Below, piece by piece: positions 44,566 through 53,689 of a DNA stretch of 64,000 bases. The stretch is from Streptomyces sp. NBC_00663. GTDB taxonomy: Bacteria > Actinomycetota > Actinomycetes > Streptomycetales > Streptomycetaceae. The position numbers and the translations under genes were made by a program. The DNA lies in assembly GCF_036226885.1 (NCBI RefSeq), contig NZ_CP109028.1:62001-126000 (forward strand), given 5' to 3'. The notes beneath the pieces were generated by a model that worked only from the letters and a program-made list of their open reading frames with translations, was not told the DNA's origin and did no database searches. Numbering within the stretch: the stretch's first letter is position 1; every line of letters starts with the position of its first letter.

Positions 44566-46200
44566 ATGTCCGACGCGTCCGTCGTCTGCTCGAACCTCTC
44601 CTTCGCCTGGCCCGACGACACCCCCGTCTTCCAGGACCTGTCCTTCTCCGTGACCCCCGGCCGCACCGGCCTGGTCGCCCCCAACGGCTCCGGCAAGTCC
44701 ACCCTGCTCAAGCTGATCGCCGGTGAACTCAAGCCCGCCACCGGCACGGTCTCCGCCACCGGCACCCTGGGCTACCTCCCGCAGAGCCTCCCCCTGACCG
44801 GCACCCTCACGGTCGCCGAGGTCCTCGGCGTCGCCTCGGTGATTCGCGCCCTGGACGCCGTGGAGTCCGGCGATGTCGCCGAGGAGCACTTCGCCACCAT
44901 CGGCGACGACTGGGACATCGAGGAGCGCACCCGCGCCCAGCTCGACCGCCTTGGCCTGGCCGACCTTCCCCTGGACCGCAGCCTCGGCACGCTCAGCGGC
45001 GGCCAGGTCGTCTCCCTCGGCCTCGCCGCCCAGCTCCTCAAGCGCCCCGACGTCCTCCTCCTCGACGAGCCCACCAACAACCTCGACACCGAGACCCGCC
45101 ACAAGCTCTACGACGTGCTGACGGACTTCACCGGCACCCTCCTCCTGGTCAGCCACGACCGTTCCCTGCTCGACCGCATGGAACGCATCGCCGAACTCGG
45201 CAGCGACGAACTGCGCCTGTACGGCGGCAACTTCACCGAGTACGAGGAGGCCGTGCGCGCCGAGCAGGAGGTCGCCGAGAAGAACGTCCGCAACGCCGAG
45301 CAGGAGCTCAAGCGCGAGAAGCGGGAGATGCAGCAGGCCCGCGAGCGCGCCGAGCGGCGGATGAGCAACGCCTCCAAGAACCTCAAGAACGCCGGGCTGC
45401 CCAAGATCTTCGCCGGCAACATGAAGCGCGGCGCCCAGGAGGCCGCGGGCAAGTCCGGCACGATGCACGCCTCCCGGGTCAGCGAGGCCAAGGCCCGCCT
45501 CGATGAGGCCGGCCGCGCCCTGCGCGACGAGCAGCGCCTCACCCTGGAACTGCCCGACACCCAGGTGCCCGCGGGCCGCAACCTCTTCCACGGCGAGGGC
45601 ATGCAGGTCAGCCTCGGGGACAGCCCGGTGTTCACGGACGGCGGCGTCGACCTGACCGTCCGCGGCCCCGAACGCATCGCGCTGACCGGCCCCAACGGCG
45701 CCGGAAAGACCACCCTCATGCGCCTGATCACCGGCGAACTCACCCCGGACAGCGGTGAGATCAAGCGCAACGACGGCCGGATCGCCTACCTCTCCCAGCG
45801 CCTGGACCTGCTTGACCTGGACCGCACGGTCGCCGAGAACTTCGCCGCCTTCGCCCCCGAACGGCCCGAGGCGGAGCGCATGAACCTCCTCGCCCGCTTC
45901 CTCTTCCGCGGCGCCCGGGCCCACCTCCCGGTCGGCGTCCTGTCCGGCGGCGAACGCCTGCGCGCCACGCTGGCCTGCGTCCTGTGCGCCGAACCGGCGC
46001 CGCACCTGCTTCTGCTCGACGAGCCGACCAACAACCTCGACCTGGTCAGCGCGGGCCAGCTGGAGAGCGCGCTCAACTCCTACCAGGGCGCCTTCATGGT
46101 GGTCAGCCACGACGAACGGTTCCTCGCCGAGATCGGTGTGAACCGCTGGCTGCGCCTGGCCGACGGCACGCTCAAGGAGACGGGGGCGCCCGAGGTGTGA
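44566..46200 (+). CDS. ABC-F ATPase (ribosome protection type), first
   Basis: This 544-aa protein has two ABC cassettes and no membrane segment. Cassette 1 has APNGSGKSTLLKLIAG, LSGGQ and LLLDEPTNNLD; cassette 2 has GPNGAGKTTLMRLITG, LSGGE and LLLDEPTNNLD. Between them is a charged coiled-coil linker (about 225-330, rich in Lys/Glu/Arg), the part that reaches the peptidyl-transferase centre in resistance ABC-Fs. ABC-F proteins rescue ribosomes from antibiotics or tune translation. The uORF leader supports an antibiotic-responsive role; the drug is not evident. Confidence 0.92.
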   Translation: MSDASVVCSNLSFAWPDDTPVFQDLSFSVTPGRTGLVAPNGSGKSTLLKLIAGELKPATGTVSATGTLGYLPQSLPLTGTLTVAEVLGVASVIRALDAVESGDVAEEHFATIGDDWDIEERTRAQLDRLGLADLPLDRSLGTLSGGQVVSLGLAAQLLKRPDVLLLDEPTNNLDTETRHKLYDVLTDFTGTLLLVSHDRSLLDRMERIAELGSDELRLYGGNFTEYEEAVRAEQEVAEKNVRNAEQELKREKREMQQARERAERRMSNASKNLKNAGLPKIFAGNMKRGAQEAAGKSGTMHASRVSEAKARLDEAGRALRDEQRLTLELPDTQVPAGRNLFHGEGMQVSLGDSPVFTDGGVDLTVRGPERIALTGPNGAGKTTLMRLITGELTPDSGEIKRNDGRIAYLSQRLDLLDLDRTVAENFAAFAPERPEAERMNLLARFLFRGARAHLPVGVLSGGERLRATLACVLCAEPAPHLLLLDEPTNNLDLVSAGQLESALNSYQGAFMVVSHDERFLAEIGVNRWLRLADGTLKETGAPEV

Positions 46201-46282
46201 GCCGGTGACGTGTGCCCTGGCCCGCGTCCGAGGCGCCGTGCGCCCGGCGGGCCACCCACCGCTCACCCTTGAGGGGACACCT

Positions 46283-47884
46283 GTGTCCGCACTGATCGCC
46301 CACGACCTCGTCCGCACCCTCGGCGACCGCCGCATCCTCGACGGCATCTCCCTGACCGCCTCCCCCGGCCACCGCATCGGACTCATCGGCGAGAACGGTG
46401 TCGGCAAGTCCACCCTCCTGCGGCTCCTCGCGGGCCTGGACGACCCCGACGCGGGCAGCGTCACCCGCCCCGCCGACCTGGGCTTCCTCCACCAGGAGAT
46501 GCCCTACGACGCCGACTCCACGATCGCCACGGTCCTGGACGAGGCCCTGCGCGAGGCCCGCAGGGACCTCGCCGAACTGGACCGCCTCGGCGAAGAGCTG
46601 GCCCGGACCCCGGAGGACCCAAACCTCCTCGACGCCTACGGCAGGCGCCTGGAGCAGGCCCAGCACCGGGAGTCCTGGGACGCCGACCGCCGAGCCGCCC
46701 TGGTTCTGGCCGGCCTGGGCCTCGGCACGTTCGCCCACGACCGCGCCCTCGGCTCACTCTCCGGCGGCCAGCGCGGCCGACTCACCCTGGCCGCCCTCCT
46801 CGTACGCCGCCCCTCCGCCCTGCTCCTCGACGAGCCGACCAACCACCTCGACGACAACGCCGCCGCCTTCCTGGAGGAACAGCTCCGCGCCCTGCCCGGC
46901 ACGGTCGTCGTCGCCAGCCACGACCGTGCGTTCCTCGACGCCGTCTGCACCGATCTGATCGACCTCGACCCGGCGGTGGACGGACCCGTCCGCTACGGCG
47001 GCAACTACTCCGCCTACCTGGCGGAGAAGCGGGCCGAGCGCGAGCGCTGGGAGCGGCGGTTCGCCGAGGAGCAGGAGGAGTTGGCGGCGCTGCGGAAGTC
47101 CGCGGGGGTGACCGCGCACCGGGTCGCGCCGGACCGGGGGCCCACCGACAACGAGAAGATGGGATACAGCCACCGGGCGGGCCGGGTGCAGAGCCAGATC
47201 TCCCGCCGGGTCCGCAACGCCACCCGGCGCCTGGAGGAGCTGGAGCGCACCCGGGTCGCCGAGCCGCCCCGCCCGCTGCGTTTCGCGGCCGGGAAACTGG
47301 CGGCGCGCAGTGAGGAGGGCTCGCAGCCTCTGGTGTCGCTGAGCGAGGTGCGGGTGCCGGGGCGGCTCGCGCCGGCCGATCTGGAGGTGGCGCCGAGCGA
47401 CCGGCTGCTGGTCACGGGCGGCAACGGGACAGGCAAGTCGACGCTGCTCGCCGTACTCGCCGGACAGCTGCCGGCCGAGGGCGAGGTGGTCCGGCGCCGC
47501 AGGCTCACGGTGGGGATGCTCACCCAGGACACGACCTTCGAGCGGTACGACCGCACGGTCCGCGACACCTACGAGCAGACGGTGGGCATGCGGCAGGCGG
47601 AGAAGGTACCTCTGGGCTCGCTCGGCCTGCTGCACGAGGCGGACCTCGACAAGCCGGTCGGGCACCTGTCCGTGGGCCAGCGCCGCCGTCTGGCCCTGGC
47701 CCTCCTGGTGGCCCGCCCACCGCAGCTCCTCCTGCTCGACGAGCCCACCAACCACCTCTCCCCCACCCTCTGCGACGAACTGGAGGCGGCACTGGGCCCG
47801 GGCCCCGGCGCGATCGTCGTGGCCAGCCACGACCGCTGGCTGCGCCGACGCTGGCAGGGCAGGGAGCACCGTTTGGGACGGTGA
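46283..47884 (+). CDS. ABC-F ATPase, second
   Basis: This 533-aa two-cassette protein has no membrane segment. Cassette 1 has GENGVGKSTLLRLLAGL, LSGGQRGRL and LLLDEPTNHLDD; cassette 2 has GGNGTGKSTLLAVLAG, LSVGQRRRL (a VGQ signature instead of GGQ) and LLLDEPTNHLS, where the D-loop Asp is replaced by Ser. The linker (about 225-320) holds Arg/Glu-rich helices. It resembles TlrC/OleB-type self-resistance proteins. GTG 46283 after GAGGGG is preferred over an upstream in-frame start at 46205. It lies 82 bp after the first ABC-F. Confidence 0.9.
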   Translation: MSALIAHDLVRTLGDRRILDGISLTASPGHRIGLIGENGVGKSTLLRLLAGLDDPDAGSVTRPADLGFLHQEMPYDADSTIATVLDEALREARRDLAELDRLGEELARTPEDPNLLDAYGRRLEQAQHRESWDADRRAALVLAGLGLGTFAHDRALGSLSGGQRGRLTLAALLVRRPSALLLDEPTNHLDDNAAAFLEEQLRALPGTVVVASHDRAFLDAVCTDLIDLDPAVDGPVRYGGNYSAYLAEKRAERERWERRFAEEQEELAALRKSAGVTAHRVAPDRGPTDNEKMGYSHRAGRVQSQISRRVRNATRRLEELERTRVAEPPRPLRFAAGKLAARSEEGSQPLVSLSEVRVPGRLAPADLEVAPSDRLLVTGGNGTGKSTLLAVLAGQLPAEGEVVRRRRLTVGMLTQDTTFERYDRTVRDTYEQTVGMRQAEKVPLGSLGLLHEADLDKPVGHLSVGQRRRLALALLVARPPQLLLLDEPTNHLSPTLCDELEAALGPGPGAIVVASHDRWLRRRWQGREHRLGR

Positions 47885-47906
47885 CGCTTCTTGCCTCCGC
47901 GCAGAG

Positions 47907-47925
47907 TCACCCGTCAAGATGGTGA
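47907..47925. promoter_or_regulatory. Operator-like palindrome at the CGNR gene start
   Basis: The 19-bp sequence TCACCCGTCAAGATGGTGA has TCACC/GGTGA arms and a central CAAG. It ends 2 bp before GTG 47927. Near-identical sites are at 59014-59032 and 59748-59766. Confidence 0.6.
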
Positions 47926-47926
47926 T

Positions 47927-48487
47927 GTGAACCTTGACCATGTCTTCGTATGCGGACACCCGGCCCTCGACTTCGCGGCCACCCTCCGGGCCCGGCGCTC
48001 GACCCGGTTCGAGATGTTCGTGACGCCGGACCGGTTGAACGCCTGGTACCTGGAGTCCGGGTTGGTGGACACGATCACTGCCGGCAAGGAAGACGACGTC
48101 CAGGAGGCCACAGCCGTCCGCGAAGCCATCTACCGGCTCGTCACCGACCGCCGCCTCGGCGAGGAGTACGACGAGGCGGCCCTCGACCTGGTCAACACCG
48201 CCGCACGCAAGACTCCCGTCACCCCCCAGCTCACCGCAAACGGGCGCCTCAACGAGGCGACGCCCGAGCAGGCCCTGGCGACCGTCGCCCGCCAGGCGGT
48301 GGAACTCCTCAGTGGTCCGGACGTGCCGTTGATGAAGGAGTGCGGCAACCCCGAGTGCACACGCGTCTATATCGACCGCTCCCGCGGCATGCGCCGCCAG
48401 TGGTGTGGCATGGAGTCGTGCGGCAACAAGATCAAGGCCGCCGCGTACCGGGCGCGCAAGAAGTCCGCCCCCGCCGCCGCACACTGA
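47927..48487 (+). CDS. CGNR zinc-finger transcriptional regulator (ABATE domain)
   Basis: This 186-aa protein has an N-terminal ABATE-type domain (about 1-130, beginning LDHVFVCGHPALDFAATLRA) and a C-terminal CGNR zinc finger (about 145-180) with CGNPEC, WCGMESCGNKIKAAAYR. The finger binds DNA; the ABATE domain is thought to sense stress or ligand. The GTG start is directly preceded by a 19-bp palindrome, suggesting autoregulation. It lies 42 bp after the second ABC-F gene but has its own site, so it is probably a separate transcript. Confidence 0.88.
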   Translation: MNLDHVFVCGHPALDFAATLRARRSTRFEMFVTPDRLNAWYLESGLVDTITAGKEDDVQEATAVREAIYRLVTDRRLGEEYDEAALDLVNTAARKTPVTPQLTANGRLNEATPEQALATVARQAVELLSGPDVPLMKECGNPECTRVYIDRSRGMRRQWCGMESCGNKIKAAAYRARKKSAPAAAH

Positions 48488-48497
48488 CTCCCTCTCC

Positions 48498-48516
48498 ACA
48501 CACATGAAATGTGTGT
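48498..48516. terminator. Hairpin after the CGNR gene
   Basis: The arms acacacat and atgtgtgt are perfect complements with a GAA loop, followed by ttct. It lies 11 bp past the CGNR stop. Confidence 0.65.
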
Positions 48517-48712
48517 TTCTCGGTCCTTCGCAGGTTCTCCAGGACCTTTGAGGTCAAGTAGAGTCCACGCTCCCGACACGTACAGGTACATCAGAGCCTA
48601 TGGTGACGAGTGGACATGCTGGACGAGCCACCTGGCGCTGACACCTATCCGCGAGCCAACCTCGGCCTGGGAACCATGCGCAGCGTCATTCATATGGAGG
48701 GAGTGAACGGTT

Positions 48713-49273
48713 GTGACCAGCCAATCAGCTGCCACGCTCCGATCGCGGTACGTAGCGCAAGCTGCGTCGGATCTGGAGGAGAACCGCCAGGAACAACGGG
48801 AGTTGGCGGCGAGGATCGCCGTGCTGAAGCAGGAGGAAGCCCTCCTGTCGGACATCCTCAACCTCGCCGAGCGACATGAGAGCTCCGCGGAGACACCCCG
48901 TGTCCCCGAGCAGTTGCAGGACGAACCCGCCAACACAAAGGCGAAGAAGACCACAGCCGGAACAGGCACCCGCCGTTCCGCGCCCAAGACCACTCCCCCC
49001 GCCAAGACGGCCAAGGCAGTCACGAAGGAGAAGTCGCGCCAGCCCCTGCTCGGTGACCTGCTGGCGGAACTGCTGGACCGATACGAAGAGCCGCGTCTGG
49101 CGAAGGAGTTGCGCGACGAACTCCTCGAGAAGCATCCGGACCGCAACCCCACCCCGCAGGTGGTGCGCAACACCCTCGAATCGCTGGTCGCCAAGGGCCG
49201 TATCCGACGCCACAAGCAACAGCGTTCCGTCATGTACACCCTGGTCAAGCAGGACGAGACGAACACCGACTGA
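48713..49273 (+). CDS. Coiled-coil protein with C-terminal winged helix
   Basis: The 186-aa product from GTG 48713 has an N-terminal coiled coil (about 10-55, LEENRQEQRELAARIAVLKQ and following), a Lys/Thr/Pro-rich linker (about 75-110) and a C-terminal winged-helix-like segment (LLGDLLAELLDRYEEPRLAK, then TPQVVRNTLESLVAKGRIRR). Similar proteins occur on Streptomyces plasmids and chromosomes without assigned function. A DNA-binding role is inferred from the C-terminal fold. Confidence 0.72.
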   Translation: MTSQSAATLRSRYVAQAASDLEENRQEQRELAARIAVLKQEEALLSDILNLAERHESSAETPRVPEQLQDEPANTKAKKTTAGTGTRRSAPKTTPPAKTAKAVTKEKSRQPLLGDLLAELLDRYEEPRLAKELRDELLEKHPDRNPTPQVVRNTLESLVAKGRIRRHKQQRSVMYTLVKQDETNTD

Positions 49274-49387
49274 CACCACGCCGCCGACGTTCACTCGGCC
49301 CACGGGGGCCTGGAGGCCACATGGCCTCCAGCCACGTCATCACATCAGCCAGTCATACGCCTCAAAGCCCGCCCCCCCTTCCAGGAC

Positions 49388-50030
49388 ATGCGCTCGACGG
49401 AAACATGGGCGCCGCGATCCGAGCAACGTTGCCGAGCGATCCGCGCATACGTGTGCGTCATGGAAGCCATGTCATGCCATCGCTTTCCGGTCGGCGAATC
49501 GGTGGCGGCCTTCGAAGCCTGGCAGCCAGCCGGCCGGACGTTCGACACGGTTATCGCCGCCCAGTCGTGGCACTGGGTGGACCCGGTCGCCGACACCGTG
49601 AAGGTGGCACGTGTGCTGCGTCCAGGGGGACGGCTGGCGATCTTCGGACACGTGTACGAGCCGCCTGCCGAGGTGGCCGAACCGTTTGCCGCTGCCTTCC
49701 GGCGGGTGGCGCCAGACTCCCCGCTCAGCAGTCAACCGGCCCGACGCCCGCTCGACCTCTACCAGGCGGGATACGCGAAGTTCGCTGACAAGATCCGGGA
49801 GACCGAACAGTTCAACGCTCCCGAACAGTGGCGATTCGACTGGGAACAGTCCTACACGCGCGACCAATGGCTGGACCTGCTACCCACCACCGGCGGCCTC
49901 ACCCAACTCCGTCCCGATCAACTGGCCGAAATACTGGACTGCGTCGGGACGCCATCGATTCCCTGGGCGGACGCTTCACGATGAACTACACCACCCTGGC
50001 CGCGACCGCCGTGCTCGTCGGCACCCCCTG
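49388..50030 (+). pseudogene. Remnant of a class I SAM-dependent methyltransferase
   Basis: The frame from about 49480 encodes the C-terminal half of a class I methyltransferase (FDTVIAAQSWHWVDPVADTV and ARVLRPGGRLAIFGHVY), but the N-terminal part with the SAM-binding glycine loop is missing. Near 49945-49952 the frame shifts: the expected end GDAIDSLGGRFTMNYTTLAA is in the next phase and stops at about 50030. It is 5'-truncated and frameshifted, so not functional. Confidence 0.8.
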
Positions 50031-50032
50031 AG

Positions 50033-50385
50033 TCCATCCGCCAAGTCGCCGCCGACCTAGGAATCCGCGCGGCCGTTCGAGGCTCCGCCAGGCGCGCGAC
50101 ACTCTGCACGCAGAAGACCCGGTCCGCACGCGCCCGCGCGGCGGCCACGATCCGCTCGATACGGCCCGGGGGCTCGATGCGGTCACTGCGGCACTGCACG
50201 AGCAGGGCCTCGCGCAAACGGTCCTCCACCAGTTCCACCGGGCAGACCGCATCAGCGAGCCAGCCGGTCAGCCACTCCTCATCGGCCCGGGCCGCCGGGC
50301 GAAAATCCAGGGCCTCGCGGATCTGCGTACGGTGGCCCTTCGCCGAGCGGGACGACAGGTCGTACGCCAGTACGGGCAGATCTGG
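50033..50385 (-). pseudogene. Fragment of a Tn3-family transposase (DUF4158 N-terminal region)
   Basis: On the minus strand the frame encodes VLAYDLSSRSAKGHRTQIRE followed by LDFRPAARADEEWLTGWLAD, PVELVEDRLREALLVQC and RIEPPGRIERIV, the pattern of the N-terminal DUF4158 domain of actinobacterial Tn3 transposases. Both ends are missing, with no catalytic DDE region in the window. It marks past transposition in this stretch. Confidence 0.75.
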
Positions 50386-50567
50386 TGGGTGCCGCCGGCA
50401 CCGCAAACAACCCCGAGCAGTTGCTGGCTGTCGGGTGGGCCGCATGTTTCCTCGGAGACGACGGCGAGTTCTCTCTCGCCGCGGTCCTCAACCCCGTCCT
50501 CGGCGGCGTGACTGGTGCTCCCATCTGGGTCGAAAACCCTTCGGACGCCGAGCGGCCGGATATTTGA
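50385..50567 (+). pseudogene. Fragment of an Ohr/OsmC-type peroxide-resistance gene
   Basis: The frame begins AAGTANNPEQLLAVGWAACF, matching the TNPEQLFAxGxAACF segment around the first reactive Cys of Ohr/OsmC proteins. After FLGDDGEF the similarity stops and the rest of the domain, including the second Cys, is absent. It abuts the transposase fragment on the opposite strand. Confidence 0.6.
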
Positions 50568-50753
50568 TCCGTCACCAGTCAAACCGGTGCTTCGCGAATC
50601 CACGAAAGGACGCTCAGCACCCGGTGCCCGCTCCGCTGGCCTCGCAGGTCTCTCCGGGAGAATCGCTCTGAGCGAAGAATCGAACTGTTCGAGTAGCGTC
50701 ACGTCATTGCGCGACCCGCACTCCTCCACTCCCTCACACTCCCGCTCGCCGAC

Positions 50754-50770
50754 CTATTACGCCGTAATAG
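50754..50770. promoter_or_regulatory. parS-like site 1
   Basis: The sequence CTATTACGCCGTAATAG is a 17-bp palindrome (central C). It lies just downstream of parB; five more copies are near parA and the right replication module. It is unrelated to the chromosomal Streptomyces parS (GTTTCACGTGAAAC). Confidence 0.75.
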
Positions 50771-50847
50771 CGGAAGACGCCTGTGGCCGGCACGAGACGA
50801 TGCTCGTGCCGGCCACAGGCGCGATGAGAACGACGAAGGACGCCAGC

Positions 50848-51972
50848 TCAGGCGTGGGCCCCAACTCGCTGGCTCTGATGCTCATTGAGGATGTCCAACA
50901 TCTTGTCGAACTCGGTGTCGCTCATCTTCTGGATGAGGTGCATGGCGATGAACGCGCCGTCGTCGTAAGGAAGCCGGCGGGCTGTCCCCGGATCGGCTTT
51001 GGCCTGGTCCCTCTCTCCGCCCGGACGCTCCACCTCGCGCGAGTCACCTGCGGGGTCCGCCTGTTGATTCGGATCCTCCTGCGCCAGGAGATCAACTACC
51101 TCGGCAGCCGCAGGCGTTGGCTCGGCGTCAAGGACCTTGGCCGAGGCCGAGGCCTCCTTGGCAGCATCCTGACCGCGGACCGCCTGGGACGGCACGGGGA
51201 CGGCAGGAGCACTCTCCTCCGACGACTCAACGACCGAGGGCGCGGCAGGCACTCGTCGCTCAGCATCCTTGCGGGCGCGTTCAGCCTTGAGCTCCTGGAG
51301 GGCGGCCTCCTGTCGATCGTGCGATTCCTTGGCAACGGAACGCAGGAGTTCGACGGGCTCCTCCCCCACCACTGCCTGGAGTTCCGGGCTGAGATTGAGC
51401 AGAGCTAGGCGCTGGGACACCCACCCCTGGGATTTGCGCAGCCGCTTGGCGAGCTTCACCTGCGAGCCATGGATGGCGAGCAGCCGTTGCAGAGCGCGGG
51501 CCTCGTCCAGCGGGTCGAGGTCGGCGCGATGGATGTTGGCCACCAGCGCAGATTCGAGGATGGCGTCACCGTCACTCCCCTGCTCATCGTCGACCATGAC
51601 ACTGAGATGGGTGAGCCCGGCCTCGCGGGCGGCCGCCAGCCGGCTGCTGCCGTCCACGACGACATGGGTGGTGTCGGGCTCGAGGTCGTCCGCACGCGCC
51701 GGGTTGGCCTTGATGTAGGCATCCCGGTTCATGACCGTGATGGCCTGCTTCTGCCCGTGCTCCTTCAGGCTGCTTGCGAGTTCGCTCAGATCCCCGAGGG
51801 TGGTCCGTGGGTTTTCCGGGTTGGGGCTGATACGGGTGACCGGGAGCCGTGAGGGGGGAGCCACCCCGTCGGTAGGTACGCCGGTGGCGGCACCGATGGC
51901 AGCCCGGCGGGCGCTGACAGGCCGTCCCCCTCCCCCAAAGCGTCCGGCCCCCAGCTGGTCGGCCTTGCTCAT
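50848..51972 (-). CDS. parB: ParB-family partition protein
   Basis: This 374-aa protein has a ParB/Srx nuclease-like domain with DLSELASSLKEHGQKQAITV, VVVDGSSRLAAAREAGL, then an HTH region (SQVKLAKRLRKSQGWVSQRL) and a long acidic C-terminal tail (about 230-374). ParB binds centromere-like sites and loads ParA. ATG 51972 overlaps the parA stop by 4 bp. The six 17-bp palindromes around the locus are the likely binding sites. Confidence 0.92.
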   Translation of the reverse strand: MSKADQLGAGRFGGGGRPVSARRAAIGAATGVPTDGVAPPSRLPVTRISPNPENPRTTLGDLSELASSLKEHGQKQAITVMNRDAYIKANPARADDLEPDTTHVVVDGSSRLAAAREAGLTHLSVMVDDEQGSDGDAILESALVANIHRADLDPLDEARALQRLLAIHGSQVKLAKRLRKSQGWVSQRLALLNLSPELQAVVGEEPVELLRSVAKESHDRQEAALQELKAERARKDAERRVPAAPSVVESSEESAPAVPVPSQAVRGQDAAKEASASAKVLDAEPTPAAAEVVDLLAQEDPNQQADPAGDSREVERPGGERDQAKADPGTARRLPYDDGAFIAMHLIQKMSDTEFDKMLDILNEHQSQRVGAHA

Positions 51973-53234
51973 GAGATCTCCCGGGCCAGTGCACGCATGG
52001 CCACGGCCTGCTGCGAGGCGGGCGCGTAGCTCAGGAGAGGCTGCTTCATTCGGACGGCTTCCTTCTGTTCCTTGAGGTCGTTGATGAGGCCGACAACTCG
52101 CGGATCCTTTATGTCGATCCATCCCTGGAGAGACGACGTGGCGATGTAGCCGCGCCGACCGTCGTAGAGGTTGACGACGATGCCCAAGTAGTCGATGTCG
52201 AGGGCGAGGTCGTTACGGAGATCCTCTATCTGGTTGGTGAGCAGGTCATAGGCGTCAGCGGAGCTGTCCTCGGCCTGGACGACGATGAGGGCTCCGGACT
52301 GGCCCGGCCCTTCGCCATCGCGCCGACGCCCGTAGTAGGCGGCGGCGTCCATGCTGAGGCCGAGGCTGGGCGGGCAGTCCACGATGATTACGTCGTAATC
52401 GGCCTCGAGCGGCAGAAGCGCCCGCTCCAGAGCTGCCTCGCGGGCGCGCACCGCTGAGAGACGGACGTCCAGCAGGAAGGCGTCATGGCACGCGGGCAGC
52501 AGATGCAGCCGCCCTCCGAAATGATCCTCGTCGACGGAGACGATCAGGTCCTTCAGCTCACCCTTGGGGTCGCCGGCCATGTGGTTGGTGAGGCTGTCAC
52601 CGTTCATCGCCAGCGGGGCCGCGCCCAGTTGGTTGGTGAGGTGGCACTGCGGATCGAAGTCCACGAGGAGGACACGAAGGCCTGCTCCGGGGAGCTTCTC
52701 GATGTCGAGCGGGTCGGTATCAGCGACGCTTGCGTCGCCCTCGGAGTCACTGGCTCGGAGCGCGGAGGCCAGAGCCTTGGCCACGCGCACGGGAAAGAGC
52801 CGGTTGGAATCCTCGGCCAGGGCCTCCCCCACGCCCGCCGTGATGGCGGTCTTGCCCACGCCGCCCTTCTGGTTGCAGACAACGATGCGACGGGTGATGT
52901 CGGGACGCTGCACGTCGGGGGCGGGGTTGGTGTCGAGCCAGAGCTGAACGGACTGAGCGAGCCCCTGAATCAGGGACACGCGCCGGTCCTCCGCGGTGCT
53001 CCGGAATCCCTCCCACTGTCCTGGCGGCAGGAAGGTGGAGAAGGACTCGGCTCCTGCGGTGTCGACCGAAGCTGTGGCCGAGGCAAGGTCACACCAGGCG
53101 GCGATGCCCTGCTCGACGGCGGTCTGAATCTCGATACCGAGTTGGGCGGTTCTGACTTTGAGGTTCTGCCGGAGCCATCCCGGCAGCTTGGAGACGACCT
53201 TGGCCCGGTCGCTTGAGGTGGCTGGCATACTCAT
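51969..53234 (-). CDS. parA: ParA-family partition ATPase
   Basis: This 421-aa protein has an N-terminal DNA-binding extension (about 1-115, with LPGWLRQNLKVRTAQLGIE), then the deviant Walker A CNQKGGVGKTAITAGV, Walker A' LLVDFDPQCHLTNQLG and Walker B VIIVDCPPSLGLSMDA. The N-terminal extension is typical of plasmid (type Ia) ParA proteins that also repress their own operon. It carries an internal insert of about 25 acidic residues (ASDSEGDASVADTDPLDIEK) after Walker A. The promoter region has an inverted repeat. Confidence 0.93.
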   Translation of the reverse strand: MSMPATSSDRAKVVSKLPGWLRQNLKVRTAQLGIEIQTAVEQGIAAWCDLASATASVDTAGAESFSTFLPPGQWEGFRSTAEDRRVSLIQGLAQSVQLWLDTNPAPDVQRPDITRRIVVCNQKGGVGKTAITAGVGEALAEDSNRLFPVRVAKALASALRASDSEGDASVADTDPLDIEKLPGAGLRVLLVDFDPQCHLTNQLGAAPLAMNGDSLTNHMAGDPKGELKDLIVSVDEDHFGGRLHLLPACHDAFLLDVRLSAVRAREAALERALLPLEADYDVIIVDCPPSLGLSMDAAAYYGRRRDGEGPGQSGALIVVQAEDSSADAYDLLTNQIEDLRNDLALDIDYLGIVVNLYDGRRGYIATSSLQGWIDIKDPRVVGLINDLKEQKEAVRMKQPLLSYAPASQQAVAMRALAREIS

Positions 53235-53245
53235 GGCGCTACCTT

Positions 53246-53284
53246 ACTAACGTTGTAGATCATCTGCCCCATCGACACGTTAGT
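53246..53284. promoter_or_regulatory. Inverted repeat in the parA promoter
   Basis: ACTAACGT (53246-53253) and ACGTTAGT (53277-53284) are perfect complements 23 bp apart, starting 12 bp upstream of the parA ATG. This suits autorepression by the ParA N-terminal domain. It differs in sequence from the 17-bp parS-like palindrome. Confidence 0.55.
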
Positions 53285-53321
53285 TAGTGCGACTTGGTGG
53301 CGCAGGGGAGGCCCCGCCCCC

Positions 53322-53338
53322 CTATTACGCCGTAATAG
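53322..53338. promoter_or_regulatory. parS-like site 2
   Basis: CTATTACGCCGTAATAG, identical to site 1, about 90 bp upstream of parA. Confidence 0.8.
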
Positions 53339-53388
53339 CCCACCGAGGCTCCCGCAGCCCACGCACCGCACCTGTCGACCCCTCAGAC

Positions 53389-53405
53389 CTATTACGGCGT
53401 AATAG
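53389..53405. promoter_or_regulatory. parS-like site 3
   Basis: CTATTACGGCGTAATAG, the reverse complement of sites 1 and 2 (central G), 67 bp from site 2. Confidence 0.8.
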
Positions 53406-53621
53406 ATCAGCAAGCCTCCAAGGCACCGCCTCACCGCTCGCGACCTGCTCGCGGCGCGGCCTGCTCCAGCATCGCAGCGCAACGGATGGCCCTGACCGCT
53501 CTCCTGACATGGCTCAAGGCGCTCAGGACAGCATCGAGATAGGGGCTCAAGCGGAACGGCCCGTAGGGACGCCGTCCCCACTGCAACGCCCTACGTCCAG
53601 CCCCTCCAAGGAGGGGCTCAC

Positions 53622-53638
53622 CTATTACGCCGTAATAG
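53622..53638. promoter_or_regulatory. parS-like site 4
   Basis: CTATTACGCCGTAATAG, identical to site 1, between the par promoter and the iterons of the right origin. Confidence 0.8.
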
Positions 53639-53689
53639 CCCCGCCCACTCATCCAGACACGCCTACTCAGGCAGAGCCCCAGGGTCTGG

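Noticed and set aside
52386-52400. GATTACGTCGTAATC inside parA as a seventh parS-like site
   Set aside because: It differs from the 17-bp palindrome in the outer bases and the centre and lies within coding sequence; kept only as a weak relative.
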